This document shows positions 10,593-20,767 of a DNA stretch of 64,000 bases, piece after piece (within the stretch, counting starts at the first letter, position 1; each line of letters begins with the position of its first letter). The notes beneath the pieces were generated by a model. It made no database searches. It saw nothing but the letters and a program-made list of their open reading frames with translations, and was not told the DNA's origin. A program made the position numbers and the translations under genes. Where the stretch lies: the NCBI RefSeq assembly GCF_000013865.1, contig NC_007948.1, forward strand, positions 2,542,001-2,606,000, given 5' to 3'. Source of the DNA: Polaromonas sp. JS666 (GTDB lineage Bacteria > Pseudomonadota > Gammaproteobacteria > Burkholderiales > Burkholderiaceae_C).

Positions 10593-12026
10593 ATGCCCAC
10601 GACCGCCTATCCAGCCCACTACATCAACGGCCAGTGGGTCACCGCCAGATCTTCGGAAACCCTGCCGGTTTACGACTCCAGCACCGAAGCCCTGATGGCG
10701 ACGGTGCCCAGCGGCACCGCTGCTGAAGCTGAAGCTGCCGTGTTGGCGGCACGTGCCGCTTTTGACAGCTGGTCGACGTTGCCGGTGGAAACCCGCGCGG
10801 CTTATCTCGACAAAGTGGCGGCCGGCGTCAAGGCGCGCACGGAAGATCTGGCGCTCGCCATTGCCCGCGAAGTGGGCATGCCGCTGAAAATGGCGCGGGC
10901 TGTGCAGGTGGGCGGCCCGATCTGGCATTGGGGCAACTTTGCCAAAGTCGCGCGCAGCTTTGAGTGGGAGAAGAAGGTCGGAAACTCCCTGGTCGTTCGC
11001 GAAGCAGTGGGTGTCGTGGGCTGCATCACGCCATGGAATTTCCCGCTCAGCCAGATCACGCTCAAAATTGCCCCGGCCATGGCGGCAGGTTGCACCGTGG
11101 TGCTCAAACCCAGCGAAATTGCACCTGTCAATGCCATGATCCTGGCCGAGATCATTCACAAAGCCGGCCTGCCGCCCGGTGTTTTCAATCTGATCAACGG
11201 GATGGGGCCGGTAGTGGGTGAGGTGCTGGCCACACATTCCGAAATCGACATGGTGAGCTTCACCGGCTCGACCCGCGCCGGCAAGCGGGTGAGTGAGCTG
11301 GCCAGCCAGACTGTCAAACGCGTGGCGCTGGAGCTGGGTGGCAAGTCGGCGAGCGTCATACTGGACGATGCCAATCTGGAAGCCGCCGTTAAAGGCACGG
11401 TGTCGGCCTGCATGCTCAACAGCGGCCAGACCTGCTCGGCTCATACCCGCATGCTGGTGCCCGTCCATCGTTACGATGAAGTGAAGGCGCTGGCTCAGGC
11501 GGCCATCGCCAGGTTCAACATTGGCCCCAGCCTGGACGAAACCAGCAAACTGGGCCCCTTGGTCAGTGCGGCGCAACGCGACCGCGTACTGGGTTTCATA
11601 CGTACCGGCATCGAAGAAGGTGCCGAGGTGATTGCGGGAGGCGCTGCGGCACCTGCGCTGGACAAGGGCTATTTTGTGCAGCCCACCATTTTGGGCATCA
11701 AGGCGACTGATACCCTGGCGCAGGAAGAGATTTTTGGCCCTGTCCTGGTTGTCATTCCTTACAAAGATGAAGACGAGGCCGTGGCGATAGTCAACAGCAC
11801 CATCTACGGCTTGGGCGGCGCCGTCTGGAGCGGCTCTGACGAGCATGCCATGAAAGTGGCCCGCCGTATTCGCACAGGCCAGGTGGATATCAATGGAGGT
11901 CCCTTCAATGGCAGTGCGCCTTTCGGGGGTTACAAGCAGTCAGGCAATGGGCGGGAGAACGGCGTCTACGGGTTTGAGGAGTTTCTGGAATTCAAGGCGC
12001 TGCAATTCAAACCCAGCGCAAGCTGA
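10593..12026 (+). CDS. NAD(P)-dependent aldehyde dehydrogenase
   Basis: 477 residues from [16 protein letters not shown]; the longer frame from 10536 adds a Pro-rich stretch outside the family. It oxidises an aldehyde to its acid in the cytosol. Conserved elements are [13 protein letters not shown] (Rossmann binding region), [13 protein letters not shown], the general base Glu in LELGGKSAS, the catalytic Cys in [11 protein letters not shown] and [11 protein letters not shown]. The closest look is to general-substrate aldehyde dehydrogenases; the aldehyde cannot be named. It stands alone between a minus-strand hypothetical and a cyclase gene. Confidence 0.9.
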   Translation: MPTTAYPAHYINGQWVTARSSETLPVYDSSTEALMATVPSGTAAEAEAAVLAARAAFDSWSTLPVETRAAYLDKVAAGVKARTEDLALAIAREVGMPLKMARAVQVGGPIWHWGNFAKVARSFEWEKKVGNSLVVREAVGVVGCITPWNFPLSQITLKIAPAMAAGCTVVLKPSEIAPVNAMILAEIIHKAGLPPGVFNLINGMGPVVGEVLATHSEIDMVSFTGSTRAGKRVSELASQTVKRVALELGGKSASVILDDANLEAAVKGTVSACMLNSGQTCSAHTRMLVPVHRYDEVKALAQAAIARFNIGPSLDETSKLGPLVSAAQRDRVLGFIRTGIEEGAEVIAGGAAAPALDKGYFVQPTILGIKATDTLAQEEIFGPVLVVIPYKDEDEAVAIVNSTIYGLGGAVWSGSDEHAMKVARRIRTGQVDINGGPFNGSAPFGGYKQSGNGRENGVYGFEEFLEFKALQFKPSAS

Positions 12027-12062
12027 TGTAATGGGAGCACGGTTACTTTCAGTTGTGCCTAT

Positions 12063-12090
12063 TTGTAATTTCGAGCTGTGTGCGTATGAT
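12063..12090 (+). promoter_or_regulatory. Sigma-70-like promoter for the cyclase-FHA gene
   Basis: TTGTAA (12063-12068) and TATGAT (12085-12090) are separated by 16 bases and lie 40 bases before the ATG at 12130. Confidence 0.4.
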
Positions 12091-12129
12091 TGAGTAACTC
12101 AAAACAACTACAAAAACACCAAAAAATCT

Positions 12130-13056
12130 ATGGCAGAAGTCACCGTCGTTTTTGCCGATCTCGCAGGAAGCACTGGAGTTTTCGAATCACTGGGTAATGA
12201 AAAAGCTACCCGCGCCATTACGCGCCTGACTCACTGGATCGGCAAGGTCTGTAATGCCCACAGTGGGCGCGTCGTGAAATACCTCGGTGATGGCGTACTC
12301 ATCGTGTTTCCCGAGAACAATGACGCAATTGAGGCCGTCACAGAACTGCAGCGGGTGCACCGGGAACGCATTCGTAACTGGCCTGAACTGCTCAAAATGC
12401 GGCTTCAGGTTGGTATGGCACGCGGCGAAATCGTGGAGCAGGACGGCGACTGCTTTGGCGATGCGGTCAATGTGGCCTCCCGGCTCAGTGATTTGTCCGG
12501 CCCGGGCCAGATTTTTGCCACCGAGACGGTCATCAGCCAGCTGGTGCCGGGCAGCACCGTGCGGTCCCGTAACCTGGGCGCCATGGAGATCCGGGGACGC
12601 AGCCAGGCTTGCGCGGTGCATCGGATCGAATGGCAAAACGAATTGCTGTCCGAGTTTTTTACCGTGGCAGACAATCTGGGCCCCCCTCCTGTTGCCGAGC
12701 CGGTTGCTCCCGCGGGTGCCATCGAGCTGTCCTGGAAGCAGGCGAATTCAACTTTTAGCTCGACACAGTTGCCAATTTTTATCGGCCGCGATCTTGAAGC
12801 GCAATTTGTCGTGCCGGATCCGCGGGTGTCCCGCATGCACGCCAAAATCGAGTGGCGGGCCGGCAAGTTTTATCTTGAGGATTTCAGCAGCTACGGAACC
12901 TGGGTACGGTTCACCGACAGCGCGGCTGCCGTGTCCCTGCGCCGGCAGGAATGCGCGTTGCTGGTCGACGGTGAAATTGCGTTGGGTGCGTCTTTCGAAG
13001 ATGCCACGATTCCCTCGGTCCGTTTCAAATTCTCTGCCGATCGGCCGGGGGCTTAA
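12130..13056 (+). CDS. Class III adenylate/guanylate cyclase with C-terminal FHA domain
   Basis: 308 residues. Residues 1-165 are a class III nucleotidyl cyclase: VVFADLAGSTGVFE carries the first metal Asp (residue 11), YLGDGVLIVFP the second, and GDAVNVASRLSDLSGPGQIFATETV completes the fold. Residues 218-300 are a forkhead-associated domain (FIGRD, SRMHAKIEW, SSYGTWVRF), which binds phosphothreonine peptides. There is no transmembrane helix, so it is cytosolic. The combination suggests cAMP or cGMP synthesis controlled by a Ser/Thr-phosphorylated partner. No kinase gene is adjacent, so the partner is encoded elsewhere. Confidence 0.88.
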   Translation: MAEVTVVFADLAGSTGVFESLGNEKATRAITRLTHWIGKVCNAHSGRVVKYLGDGVLIVFPENNDAIEAVTELQRVHRERIRNWPELLKMRLQVGMARGEIVEQDGDCFGDAVNVASRLSDLSGPGQIFATETVISQLVPGSTVRSRNLGAMEIRGRSQACAVHRIEWQNELLSEFFTVADNLGPPPVAEPVAPAGAIELSWKQANSTFSSTQLPIFIGRDLEAQFVVPDPRVSRMHAKIEWRAGKFYLEDFSSYGTWVRFTDSAAAVSLRRQECALLVDGEIALGASFEDATIPSVRFKFSADRPGA

Positions 13057-13115
13057 AGACCATCAGATCCGCAGGTCTGACCGGGCGTCCGGCGTATCCT
13101 TGGGACATAGCGGAA

Positions 13116-15785
13116 TTGAATCCAGACCCTGGCCCCCTGGCCGCCGACGAGGCTCAGGACTGTCAGCGGCAACACCTTATCCTTCAGCGGGCACCAACCT
13201 TGATCCGGTTCAGACTTGTTTTTGCGGCGTTGTCCCGGTTATTGATGGTGGCGCTTGTGCTGCTCCTTGCTGCCGCAGGGTTTTATGTCTACCGGGCTTT
13301 TCCTGATCTGGATGGTGAGTTGCAGGTCCCTGGCCTGGGTAGCCGGGTGACTGTGACGCGGGACCATGCCGATGTAACGCACATACGGGCCCAGTCGCCG
13401 CGAGACGCGTGGTTCTCGCTGGGCTACGTGCATGCCCAGGAGCGGGGCTGGCAGATGGAGTTCAACCGCCGACTGATACATGGCGAGCTGTCGGAAGTGT
13501 TTGGCCCTTCAACCCTGCACACCGACAAGCTGATGCGCACGCTGGGGATTGTGCGGGCGGCCGAGCGGCAATGGCAAAGCCTGCCGGAAGAGGGACGCAT
13601 TGCGCTGCAGTCTTACAGCGACGGCGCCAATGCTTTTTATGCGAGCTCATCACAGGCACTCTCACCCGAATTCCACATGCTCGGCGTCAACCCCGGGGGG
13701 ACTTCCGGCAAGGCGTGGTCGCCGATAGACAGCTTGGGCTGGTCGCTGATGATGGCCCTCGACCTGGGTGGCAACTGGGGAACCGAGTTCGCGCGTCTTG
13801 CCGCCGCCAGGGTGTTGGACACCCGCCAGCTGTGGGAGCTATTCCCCCCTTATCCCGGGGAGCAACCGGCCTCCCGGGTTGATTTCGCCAGACTTTATGC
13901 CGGCTTGGGGGTGTACCGCACGGGTGCAACGGATGCTCCTAAAACAATAGCACCCCCTGTCCGTGTTTCTGGTGCTGGATCAATTTTTGATACTGAACTC
14001 ACCGTAAAAAAGGTGCTCGCCTTATCCGCCTTATCGTCAGGCATCAATGACTGGGCTGATGCGTTGGGTCAGGTGGATGGCAAGGGCTCCAACAACTGGG
14101 TGGTGGCGGGCAAACACAGCACGAGCGGCCAGCCGCTGCTCGCCAATGATCCTCATTTGGGGTTGTCGGCGCCGGCCACCTGGTACTTTGCACGGTTGCA
14201 CGCGCCGGACGATCAGGCCACGCCTGCGCTCGATGCGCTGGACGTCATGGGCGCCACCTTGCCCGGCTTGCCGTTCGTGGTGCTGGGCCGCACCAGCAAG
14301 GTGGCCTGGGGCTTTACCAACACGGCGCCGGACGTGCAGGATTTGTATCTGGAGCAGCTCAACCCGGCCAATCCGCAGCAATACAGAGTGCCTGGCACGG
14401 GCGATGCCGGTAGCGCAGCGCGATGGGCGGACTTCACCGTCCGTGAAGAGACTATCCGGATCAAAGGAGAGCCGGATCTGCATTTGATGGTGCGGGAAAG
14501 CCGCCATGGCCCCGTGCTCAGCGATGTTCAAAAGTCGCATGCCGACCTTGTTGACACCCGCAAATACGTGATTGCACTGCGCTGGAGCGCCCTCGACGCA
14601 GACAACCAGACCGTACTTGCGGGATTGCGGGCGAACCGGGCGCAGTCGGTTGATGAGCTGATTGCGGCGTATTCGGCCTACCACGCCCCCATGCAAAACA
14701 TGGTGGCGGCCGATGTGGCGGGCCGTACAGCCTTCAAGGCCATCGGCAAGGTGCCGCTGCGCAAGCCCGACAACGACATTCTGGGAATAGCGCCTTCGCC
14801 AGGATGGGATGCCCGCTACGACTGGGCCGGTTGGGTGCCTTACGCACAAACACCTCAAACCGACCATGCCGCCATTGCCGCCAAAGGCTGGCTGTCCACG
14901 GCCAACCAGCGCATCACCCCGCCGGGCTATCCCATCTTTATGGGGCAGGACTGGACCGTCCCCTACCGCCATGACCGCATTGAGCAGTTGCTCGCCGCTA
15001 CACCGAGACACGACATGGATTCGATGCAGAACATCCAGGCTGACCAGTTCTCGGCAGCTACGGTTCGGCTGCTGCCCTTCATTCAGAAGTCGCTGTCGCA
15101 ACCTTCTGCACACCCCTTGGCGGACGCCGCCCGGCGTGCCATGGACGGCTTTGACGGCATCATGCGGGCCGACAAGGCGGCGCCGCTCATTTTTGCGGCG
15201 TGGGCAGACGAACTCACGCGGGGCGTGATTGGCGGAAGGCTCGGCGAGAGGCCATTCGCAGCGCTCTATGGCAAGCGCCACTTCAGAAATACCCTGGAGA
15301 GCATCCTGGAAAGCAGTGACCCCGGCTGGTGCGGCAACGCCGGGTGTACGGCGCAATCCGCCGCCGCGCTTGACCGGGCGCTAACCCGGCTGCAGGCCGC
15401 TTATGGCGCCGACGTCAGCCGGTGGGCGTGGGGCAGGGCACACTACGCGCTGTCAGCGCACAAGCCCTTCGGCAACGTACCGTGGTTGGCGCAGTTTTTC
15501 GACGTGCGGGTTCCCACAGGCGGTGACACCTTCACGGTCAATGTGGGTCAGTACTGGGCCAACGGCGACAAAATGCCTTTTGCCAACCGGCAGGCCGCGT
15601 CGCTGCGGGCCGTCTACGACCTGGCAAATCTGGAAAACTCCCGGTTCATCTACCAGACGGGTCAGAGTGGGCTGGTGTTTTCCAGCCGTTATCGCGATAT
15701 GCGCGACAGCTGGGCGCGGGTAGAGTACCGACCGTTGCAAATGAACCCGGCAGGGTTCGCGCACCAGTTGACCCTACAACCCTGA
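13116..15785 (+). CDS. Penicillin acylase family Ntn-hydrolase precursor
   Basis: Up to 889 residues. The frame start at 13116 is TTG; another TTG at 13200 would place the start just before the signal anchor (VALVLLLAAAGFYVYRAF), so the start is uncertain. The family is secreted to the periplasm and cleaved into alpha and beta chains. The beta chain begins at Ser325 in KGSNNWVVAGKHS, the N-terminal nucleophile, followed by GQPLLANDPHLGL. The alpha-chain motif GYVHAQERGWQMEFNRR is present. Substrates in the family include beta-lactams and acyl-homoserine lactones; the substrate here is unknown. Convergent with the catalase. Confidence 0.9.
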   Translation: MNPDPGPLAADEAQDCQRQHLILQRAPTLIRFRLVFAALSRLLMVALVLLLAAAGFYVYRAFPDLDGELQVPGLGSRVTVTRDHADVTHIRAQSPRDAWFSLGYVHAQERGWQMEFNRRLIHGELSEVFGPSTLHTDKLMRTLGIVRAAERQWQSLPEEGRIALQSYSDGANAFYASSSQALSPEFHMLGVNPGGTSGKAWSPIDSLGWSLMMALDLGGNWGTEFARLAAARVLDTRQLWELFPPYPGEQPASRVDFARLYAGLGVYRTGATDAPKTIAPPVRVSGAGSIFDTELTVKKVLALSALSSGINDWADALGQVDGKGSNNWVVAGKHSTSGQPLLANDPHLGLSAPATWYFARLHAPDDQATPALDALDVMGATLPGLPFVVLGRTSKVAWGFTNTAPDVQDLYLEQLNPANPQQYRVPGTGDAGSAARWADFTVREETIRIKGEPDLHLMVRESRHGPVLSDVQKSHADLVDTRKYVIALRWSALDADNQTVLAGLRANRAQSVDELIAAYSAYHAPMQNMVAADVAGRTAFKAIGKVPLRKPDNDILGIAPSPGWDARYDWAGWVPYAQTPQTDHAAIAAKGWLSTANQRITPPGYPIFMGQDWTVPYRHDRIEQLLAATPRHDMDSMQNIQADQFSAATVRLLPFIQKSLSQPSAHPLADAARRAMDGFDGIMRADKAAPLIFAAWADELTRGVIGGRLGERPFAALYGKRHFRNTLESILESSDPGWCGNAGCTAQSAAALDRALTRLQAAYGADVSRWAWGRAHYALSAHKPFGNVPWLAQFFDVRVPTGGDTFTVNVGQYWANGDKMPFANRQAASLRAVYDLANLENSRFIYQTGQSGLVFSSRYRDMRDSWARVEYRPLQMNPAGFAHQLTLQP

Positions 15786-15843
15786 GACCCTGAGGTTCGC
15801 TACGCGGGCAACGTACCGAGCCTGCATATCCATGACTGCATGG

Positions 15844-18018
15844 TCAGGCCGGAATGGCGTCAATGTTGAGGCGGTCCCAGTGGCGGTGCAGTGCAATGGC
15901 GGCCATGAAGTCTTGTGACACCTGTCCATCCAGCACCTTGCGCCCGTCGGCAATCAGGACACCGACTGTGGGTACTGTTACCAGCTCGGGATTTTTCCCC
16001 TGGCTGAAGCCCAGCGTGCCGAGCAACTGCACGCCATCGTTCACCGCACAAATGGTCTTGCCGTGTTTGTAAGCCTCCAGCACAAAGTGAACCGCCTCGC
16101 CGAGCCCGCTCAGCGCTGCGGCGCTGGACGCACCACCGGGAATCAGCACGGCATCAAACATGACGGACGGCATGTTGGCAAAGGTATGGTCGACTGCCAG
16201 CTGGCGGCCGCTGGCGGTGCTGACTGTACCCAGGTGCTGGGCAACCAGCTTGCACAGGGCGCCGGCTTCCGTCAAATCCTGCTGGATGCGACGGAGAGGG
16301 GCGGATTCAACGCCATTGGCCACCAGAATGGCCACCTTGCGGGTCTTCACGCCACCGCCCGGCCTGCCAACCATGCGCAATGTGGGATCTTCGTCGACCT
16401 TGCTGGTGATTCGGTAATCCCGAAAGCCTAGCCGGCCCGCAGCGGCTTTGGGGTCCGGGGCGGCGATGCCCAAAGTCACAGCAACCCGGCCGGCAAGTTT
16501 CAGGTCCACATGCGCAAGGTTGTCCACGATGCGCTGCCGGATTTCCGGCACATCCACCTTGGACAGCTCAAACCTGAACGCTGCGACGATATGGTCTTTC
16601 TCGGCAACGCTCTGGCTGTTCCAGAACAGGGTAGCCTGCGAGAAATGATCGTCAAACGAGGGGCTGCGCCGCCGGATTTTGGGCGGCTCCAGTTGCTCGG
16701 GGTAAGACTGGAAGCCTTGCGCCGCGCCATCAACCCGGTACTCTGCGCCATTGCCCAGCGTATTGGGCTCGTACGCCACGCGTCCCTTGCTGATGGCCTG
16801 GCGATGCATCCCGTCGCGCTGGAAGTTATGCATTGGGCAAACTGCCCGATTGATGGGTAATTCATGGAAGTTCGCACCGCCGAGCCTGGACAGCTGGGTA
16901 TCGGTGTACGAGAAGAGCCGCCCCTGCAACAGGGGATCGTTTGAAAAATCAATGCCTGGCACAAGGTGGCCTGGATGAAATGCCACCTGTTCGGTTTCGG
17001 CGAAAAAATTATCCGGATTGCGGTTGAGCACCAGCTTGCCAATGATCTGGACGGGAACCTGCTCCTCTGGAATGAGTTTGGTAGCGTCCAGAATGTCAAA
17101 GCCAAGCTCGCTCTCCTGGCCGTCGTCCACGATCTGAACGCCCAGCTCCCACTCGGGAAAATGACCGCTCTCAATCGCTTCCCACAGGTCGCGCCGGTGA
17201 AAGTCGGGGTCTTTGCCGGCAATCTTCTGCGCCTCATCCCAAGCCAGGCCATGCACCCCCAGTTTTGGCTTCCAGTGAAACTTGACGAAATGAGAATCCC
17301 CCCGCGCATTGATAAAGCGGAAAGCATGAACACCGAACCCTTCCATCATCCGAAAGCTGCGCGGCAGGGCGCGGTCTGACATCGTCCACATCAACATGTG
17401 GGTTGACTCGGGCATCAGCGACGCGAAATCCCAGAAAGTGTCATGGGCACTTGCTGCTTGCGGCATCTCATGGTGCGGTTCGGGTTTGACCGCATGGATC
17501 AGGTCGGGAAATTTGATGGCGTCCTGGATAAAGAAAACAGGAATGTTGTTGCCCACCAAATCGTAGTTGCCTTCGGCGGTGTAAAACTTGACCGCGAACC
17601 CCCGCACATCCCGCACCGTGTCTGCCGAACCCCGGGAGCCGGCCACGGTTGAAAACCTCACAAATACAGGCGTTTCAATGGCAGGGTCCTGCAAAAAGGC
17701 GGCGCTGGTGTACTGCACCATCGACTTGTAGGGCTTGAAATAGCCGTGTGCGCCTGAACCCCGGGCGTGTACGACACGTTCCGGAATGCGCTCGTGATCA
17801 AAATGCGTGATTTTTTCGCGGAGGATGAAATCTTCCAGCAGGGTAGGGCCGCGAACACCACCCTTCAGGGAGTTGTGATTGTCCGGAATCTGTAGACCCT
17901 GGTTGGTGGTCAAGACATTGGCTGAGCCGGCAGTAAAGGCATCAAGCTGGGTTTGCTTGTCTCTGGCGCCGTCCGCTGGCCGGGTGGGGCCAGCAGCTTT
18001 GCGCTTGGGTCGCGGCAT
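15844..18018 (-). CDS. katE: Large-subunit catalase (HPII/KatE type) with DJ-1/PfpI-like C-terminal domain
   Basis: 724 residues from [11 protein letters not shown]. This ATG has AAGGAAT as ribosome site; the longer upstream frame lacks catalase features. It breaks down H2O2 in the cytoplasm. Signatures are the catalytic His in [14 protein letters not shown], the distal Asn side [11 protein letters not shown] and the haem-ligand Tyr in [14 protein letters not shown]. After about residue 560 a class I glutamine-amidotransferase-like domain follows ([30 protein letters not shown]), which sets large-subunit clade 2 catalases apart from the 500-residue type. A small membrane protein gene lies about 100 bases upstream on the same strand. 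Confidence 0.95.
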   Translation of the reverse strand: MPRPKRKAAGPTRPADGARDKQTQLDAFTAGSANVLTTNQGLQIPDNHNSLKGGVRGPTLLEDFILREKITHFDHERIPERVVHARGSGAHGYFKPYKSMVQYTSAAFLQDPAIETPVFVRFSTVAGSRGSADTVRDVRGFAVKFYTAEGNYDLVGNNIPVFFIQDAIKFPDLIHAVKPEPHHEMPQAASAHDTFWDFASLMPESTHMLMWTMSDRALPRSFRMMEGFGVHAFRFINARGDSHFVKFHWKPKLGVHGLAWDEAQKIAGKDPDFHRRDLWEAIESGHFPEWELGVQIVDDGQESELGFDILDATKLIPEEQVPVQIIGKLVLNRNPDNFFAETEQVAFHPGHLVPGIDFSNDPLLQGRLFSYTDTQLSRLGGANFHELPINRAVCPMHNFQRDGMHRQAISKGRVAYEPNTLGNGAEYRVDGAAQGFQSYPEQLEPPKIRRRSPSFDDHFSQATLFWNSQSVAEKDHIVAAFRFELSKVDVPEIRQRIVDNLAHVDLKLAGRVAVTLGIAAPDPKAAAGRLGFRDYRITSKVDEDPTLRMVGRPGGGVKTRKVAILVANGVESAPLRRIQQDLTEAGALCKLVAQHLGTVSTASGRQLAVDHTFANMPSVMFDAVLIPGGASSAAALSGLGEAVHFVLEAYKHGKTICAVNDGVQLLGTLGFSQGKNPELVTVPTVGVLIADGRKVLDGQVSQDFMAAIALHRHWDRLNIDAIPA

Positions 18019-18119
18019 GTAGATTCCTTGTTTGAGGGCTTGAGAATTGGAAAAAGACCCGCCTCGGCGTGTTGGAAGACCACTCCTTGTGGCCAGTGCA
18101 GAGACGGCTGTCGGGTAAT

Positions 18120-18398
18120 TTATGAATCGAGCAGACCCTCGAGCATCTTCACGCTCGCCAGAAGGGCCAGTGTTGCAACCGTGCCGGCCAGACACCAGCC
18201 TATGAACTCCTGGGTACCTTCAGCCAAATCGTCGGGAAAAAACAGCGACAACAGAAAGAATCCTGCCGCCCAGACCAGCGCCGTCAGAAAGATACTAAGA
18301 AAATCGGTATGTTGGGGGTTGGCGTGAACTCTCCAGGCCGCCAGCATTCTTGCCGCCAGGTTGTTCAAAATGTTCAAAAGTTTCGCTCCAGATTTCAT
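18120..18398 (-). CDS. Small two-helix membrane protein, function unknown
   Basis: 92 residues from MKSGAKLLNILNNL; the frame is open further upstream but the extension is not protein-like. Two transmembrane helices are clear (LSIFLTALVWAAGFFLLSLFF and GWCLAGTVATLALLASVKML), separated by an acidic loop (PDDLAEGTQE). It lies 101 bases upstream of katE in the same direction and could be co-transcribed. No family is recognised. Confidence 0.6.
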   Translation of the reverse strand: MKSGAKLLNILNNLAARMLAAWRVHANPQHTDFLSIFLTALVWAAGFFLLSLFFPDDLAEGTQEFIGWCLAGTVATLALLASVKMLEGLLDS

Positions 18399-18743
18399 GA
18401 TGGTTCCCGCTGAGTCAACGTAAGGGTCTGCGTCACACCTTACAGGTCGGCGGCACACACACCGGTAGCCGGACGCCCGTGTTGCGTGTAAGGGCTGTCT
18501 TCTTCTGACGTAAGACGTCGCTTACTGGTTCAAGGCCATCACAACCATCGCGGTGGGTCTGGAAACAGGAATCAGGCGTGGCATCGAGAAAGCCAACGCA
18601 AGGTCGCGAGACTGGCCTTGTGAAGGGCAATGGCGCCTTCTCCTACAGGCACTCGCTGGTACCTCCGGCAATTGAGTGGCCGCTCGTCACTTAAATTAGC
18701 GGGATGAACCTTGGCTAATTTCCTTCCGGGCGCCCGCTTAACA

Positions 18744-19181
18744 ATGAAGATGAAAACCTACCTGGTCGAAGACAACCCGACCATTCGAGAAAACCTGATA
18801 AGCACGCTGGAAGAACTCGCGCCGATTGAGGCCGTCGGTACAGCCGATACTGAAGAGGAAGGCGCTGCCTGGCTCACCGGTAACAATGCCCAATGGGACC
18901 TGGCCATCGTCGACGTGTTTCTCAAAAGTGGCAGCGGACTGGGTGTGCTTGAAGCTTGCCGCACCCGTGGAACGCTCCAGAAATTAGTGGTTTTCAGCAA
19001 TTACACGAGCCGCGAAATGCGCCTGCGGTGCATCCAGCTCGGCGTGGACGCCGTCTTTGACAAGTCAACGGAGATCGACGCCTTGCTGGATTACTGTGTA
19101 GCCCAAAGCGAGAATCTGGACGCGGCCTCGAGCAGTCGCTGCCAGAGCTATCAGAATGGATCCAACCTCCAGAGGGCCTGA
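18744..19181 (+). CDS. Single-domain response regulator
   Basis: 145 residues from MKMKTYLVEDNPTIREN; the open frame before it starts with TTG and has no clear ribosome site. The receiver domain fills the protein: acidic pair in VEDN, phospho-acceptor Asp57 in LAIVDVFLKSG, Ser/Thr in VVFSNYTS and Lys in VFDKSTE. No output domain follows, so it would act by protein contact or as a phosphate sink. The tail after residue 120 is polar. No kinase is adjacent. The 345 bases between this start and the gene at 18398 hold no other recognised gene. Confidence 0.8.
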   Translation: MKMKTYLVEDNPTIRENLISTLEELAPIEAVGTADTEEEGAAWLTGNNAQWDLAIVDVFLKSGSGLGVLEACRTRGTLQKLVVFSNYTSREMRLRCIQLGVDAVFDKSTEIDALLDYCVAQSENLDAASSSRCQSYQNGSNLQRA

Positions 19182-19202
19182 ACCCTTCGAGTGAAATCTT
19201 CG

Positions 19203-19589
19203 ATGCAACCGTCTTCTTCCCCTCATCCGGTCAACTCCGCCGACCCACGCACTTCTGCTATTTTGGGTAAGACGCAGGCTCCGCGGCAACTCGAAGAGGA
19301 GGTGCTCCAGTCGGCTGAAGAGGCGGTCCTTGCAGAGGCGGGCGCCACGGAATCTGTCGCGGAACCGGAGAATCGCTCTGTCTCACGGGCCCTCCCTGAA
19401 ACCATTCGCCTCCGTCATCTTCAAGACCCTTATCCTCGCTACGAGGACGCCGTCAGGCGTTACGTGGCAGTTCAACCCTGTCAGTCGGCCTTGCTGGCCG
19501 CGGTGGCCGGTGCGTTGGCTATGCTGGTGCTGCGTCTGGGCCGGCATCGCGGGCGCAGGGTGGTGAAGCAGGGCGCTCGCACACGCTAA
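19203..19589 (+). CDS. Short protein with DUF883/ElaB-like C-terminal anchor
   Basis: 128 residues from MQPSSSPHPVN, or 132 from a GTG at 19191. The N-terminal half is polar and Glu/Ala-rich. The end, DAVRRYVAVQPCQSALLAAVAGALAMLVLRLGRHRGRR, follows the DUF883 pattern: a helix, then V..P.QS and a glycine-containing membrane anchor with a basic tail. DUF883 proteins such as ElaB/YqjD are inner-membrane anchored and associate with ribosomes or stress. The central part looks less regular than the family, so drift is possible. Confidence 0.5.
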   Translation: MQPSSSPHPVNSADPRTSAILGKTQAPRQLEEEVLQSAEEAVLAEAGATESVAEPENRSVSRALPETIRLRHLQDPYPRYEDAVRRYVAVQPCQSALLAAVAGALAMLVLRLGRHRGRRVVKQGARTR

Positions 19590-19846
19590 AGCCTGCTGCA
19601 ACAGCTCTACGGCAACCGCCATCGTCCCGCGGCCAAGCCCGGGAACTTGTGTACCCCATGAAATTCCGCCGCTGATCGTGCCGCCGGGCGGGCCCCGACC
19701 GCCTGAGGCTCAAGACCCCCGCCCCCAGAACCAACACGGCCCATCCGGGAGCCAGGTACCCGTTCATTACCCCAGCCGGTGTAGCGGGGCAGTCATCCAG
19801 AGAGAAGATAAAGGAGGCGGGCCGATTGTGGGGTTGCCGATGTCGA
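19590..19846. other. Gap of about 257 bp with a possible short minus-strand frame
   Basis: No gene is firmly supported. On the minus strand an ATG at 19767 opens MNGYLAPGWAVLVLGAGVLSL, a hydrophobic helix typical of tiny membrane proteins. The frame then becomes Arg-rich and runs antisense into the previous gene, so it is probably chance or a remnant. Confidence 0.3.
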
Positions 19847-20767
19847 TCAGTCAGATGAGGAACTCTTCTGTCGCTGGTATTCGGCCTTTTTCATGTTCAG
19901 GTAACTGTCCCGATTCACCTCATGCAACTGCTGGGGATACTCTTCAGTGGCATCAAACCAGTACCGCAGGCGCATGTTGAGTTGCTGCGTTGCCGGCTGG
20001 CCCAGTGAGGCGAGAAAGGCTTCGATGGCCAGGTAGTAGCGCATGGTGTTTCGCTCAATAGTGCCTCGCATGCCGCCCACGTAGCGGGATTTTTGGCCAT
20101 CGTTAATTTGAGTAAAACCGACCTTTCCGCTTCCCACTGTTGCCAGATAGCCCTGCATCGCCAGTCGGCCAGCCATGCCATACCCATACGAGTAGCGAAA
20201 ATGCATAAAGGTTTTCCCCTCTCCAAGCGGTACAGCCTGAAGCTCGATACGGTAATTGGTGGTGCCCAGGGGCCCTTCGGGGGCGTTGAGCTGGGCGGCG
20301 ATGTAGCTGGGCGAGGCAGCCGCCAGCTGGTAGGTAAATTCAAGTGCGAATGCATCGTTGAGTTCCTGCGCGATTTTTTTGCCTATCCTCATCTTCAGTT
20401 TGCTGGGGCTGGTGTCTGCGCTTGCGCGGCAGTACTTGGTATTGAGATGCAGGATCAGCACGTCACACCAGTGATGGGGGCTTTTGAAGGTAGCGCTGAA
20501 GGTGCTGAAAGGCGAATCCAGCACAGCGTAGGCGTTGCCATTGACCGAATTGGGGGTTTCAGAGGAATCGAGGACCAGAGGGCGCCGGTACGGGTTGTGT
20601 GCCAGCTGCTCAGTCAGCACCTCATGCTTTTTAAGCAGCGCCGCTGCACTCTGTTCGCTGGCCAGCTCTTGCGATTGTCCCGCGGCAACATCAACCGCTA
20701 TAAGCAATGCCAGAGCCAGCAATCCGTACAGGCTCTTTTTTAGCGCGGAGCGTCGAATCTGATTCAT
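19847..20767 (-). CDS. Exported protein of unknown function
   Basis: 306 residues with an N-terminal signal sequence (KKSLYGLLALALLIAVDVAAG, cleavage near AAG-QS), so it is periplasmic or lipid-free exported. The mature part has LDSSETPNSVNGNAYAVLDSPF, HHWCDVLILHLNTKYCRA (a possible disulfide pair) and RFSYGYGMAGRLAMQGYLATVGSGKVGFT. The C-terminus is helical and charged. The middle, with repeated beta-strand patterns and two Cys, looks like a lipid- or ligand-binding fold, but no named domain is recognised. Confidence 0.75.
   Translation of the reverse strand: MNQIRRSALKKSLYGLLALALLIAVDVAAGQSQELASEQSAAALLKKHEVLTEQLAHNPYRRPLVLDSSETPNSVNGNAYAVLDSPFSTFSATFKSPHHWCDVLILHLNTKYCRASADTSPSKLKMRIGKKIAQELNDAFALEFTYQLAAASPSYIAAQLNAPEGPLGTTNYRIELQAVPLGEGKTFMHFRYSYGYGMAGRLAMQGYLATVGSGKVGFTQINDGQKSRYVGGMRGTIERNTMRYYLAIEAFLASLGQPATQQLNMRLRYWFDATEEYPQQLHEVNRDSYLNMKKAEYQRQKSSSSD

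Noticed and set aside
10542..11846. 434-codon minus-strand frame opposite the aldehyde dehydrogenase
   Set aside because: Shadow frame; the plus strand encodes the conserved enzyme.
14037..15356. 439-codon minus-strand frame opposite the penicillin acylase gene
   Set aside because: Arg/His-rich with no domain; the plus strand has all Ntn-hydrolase motifs.
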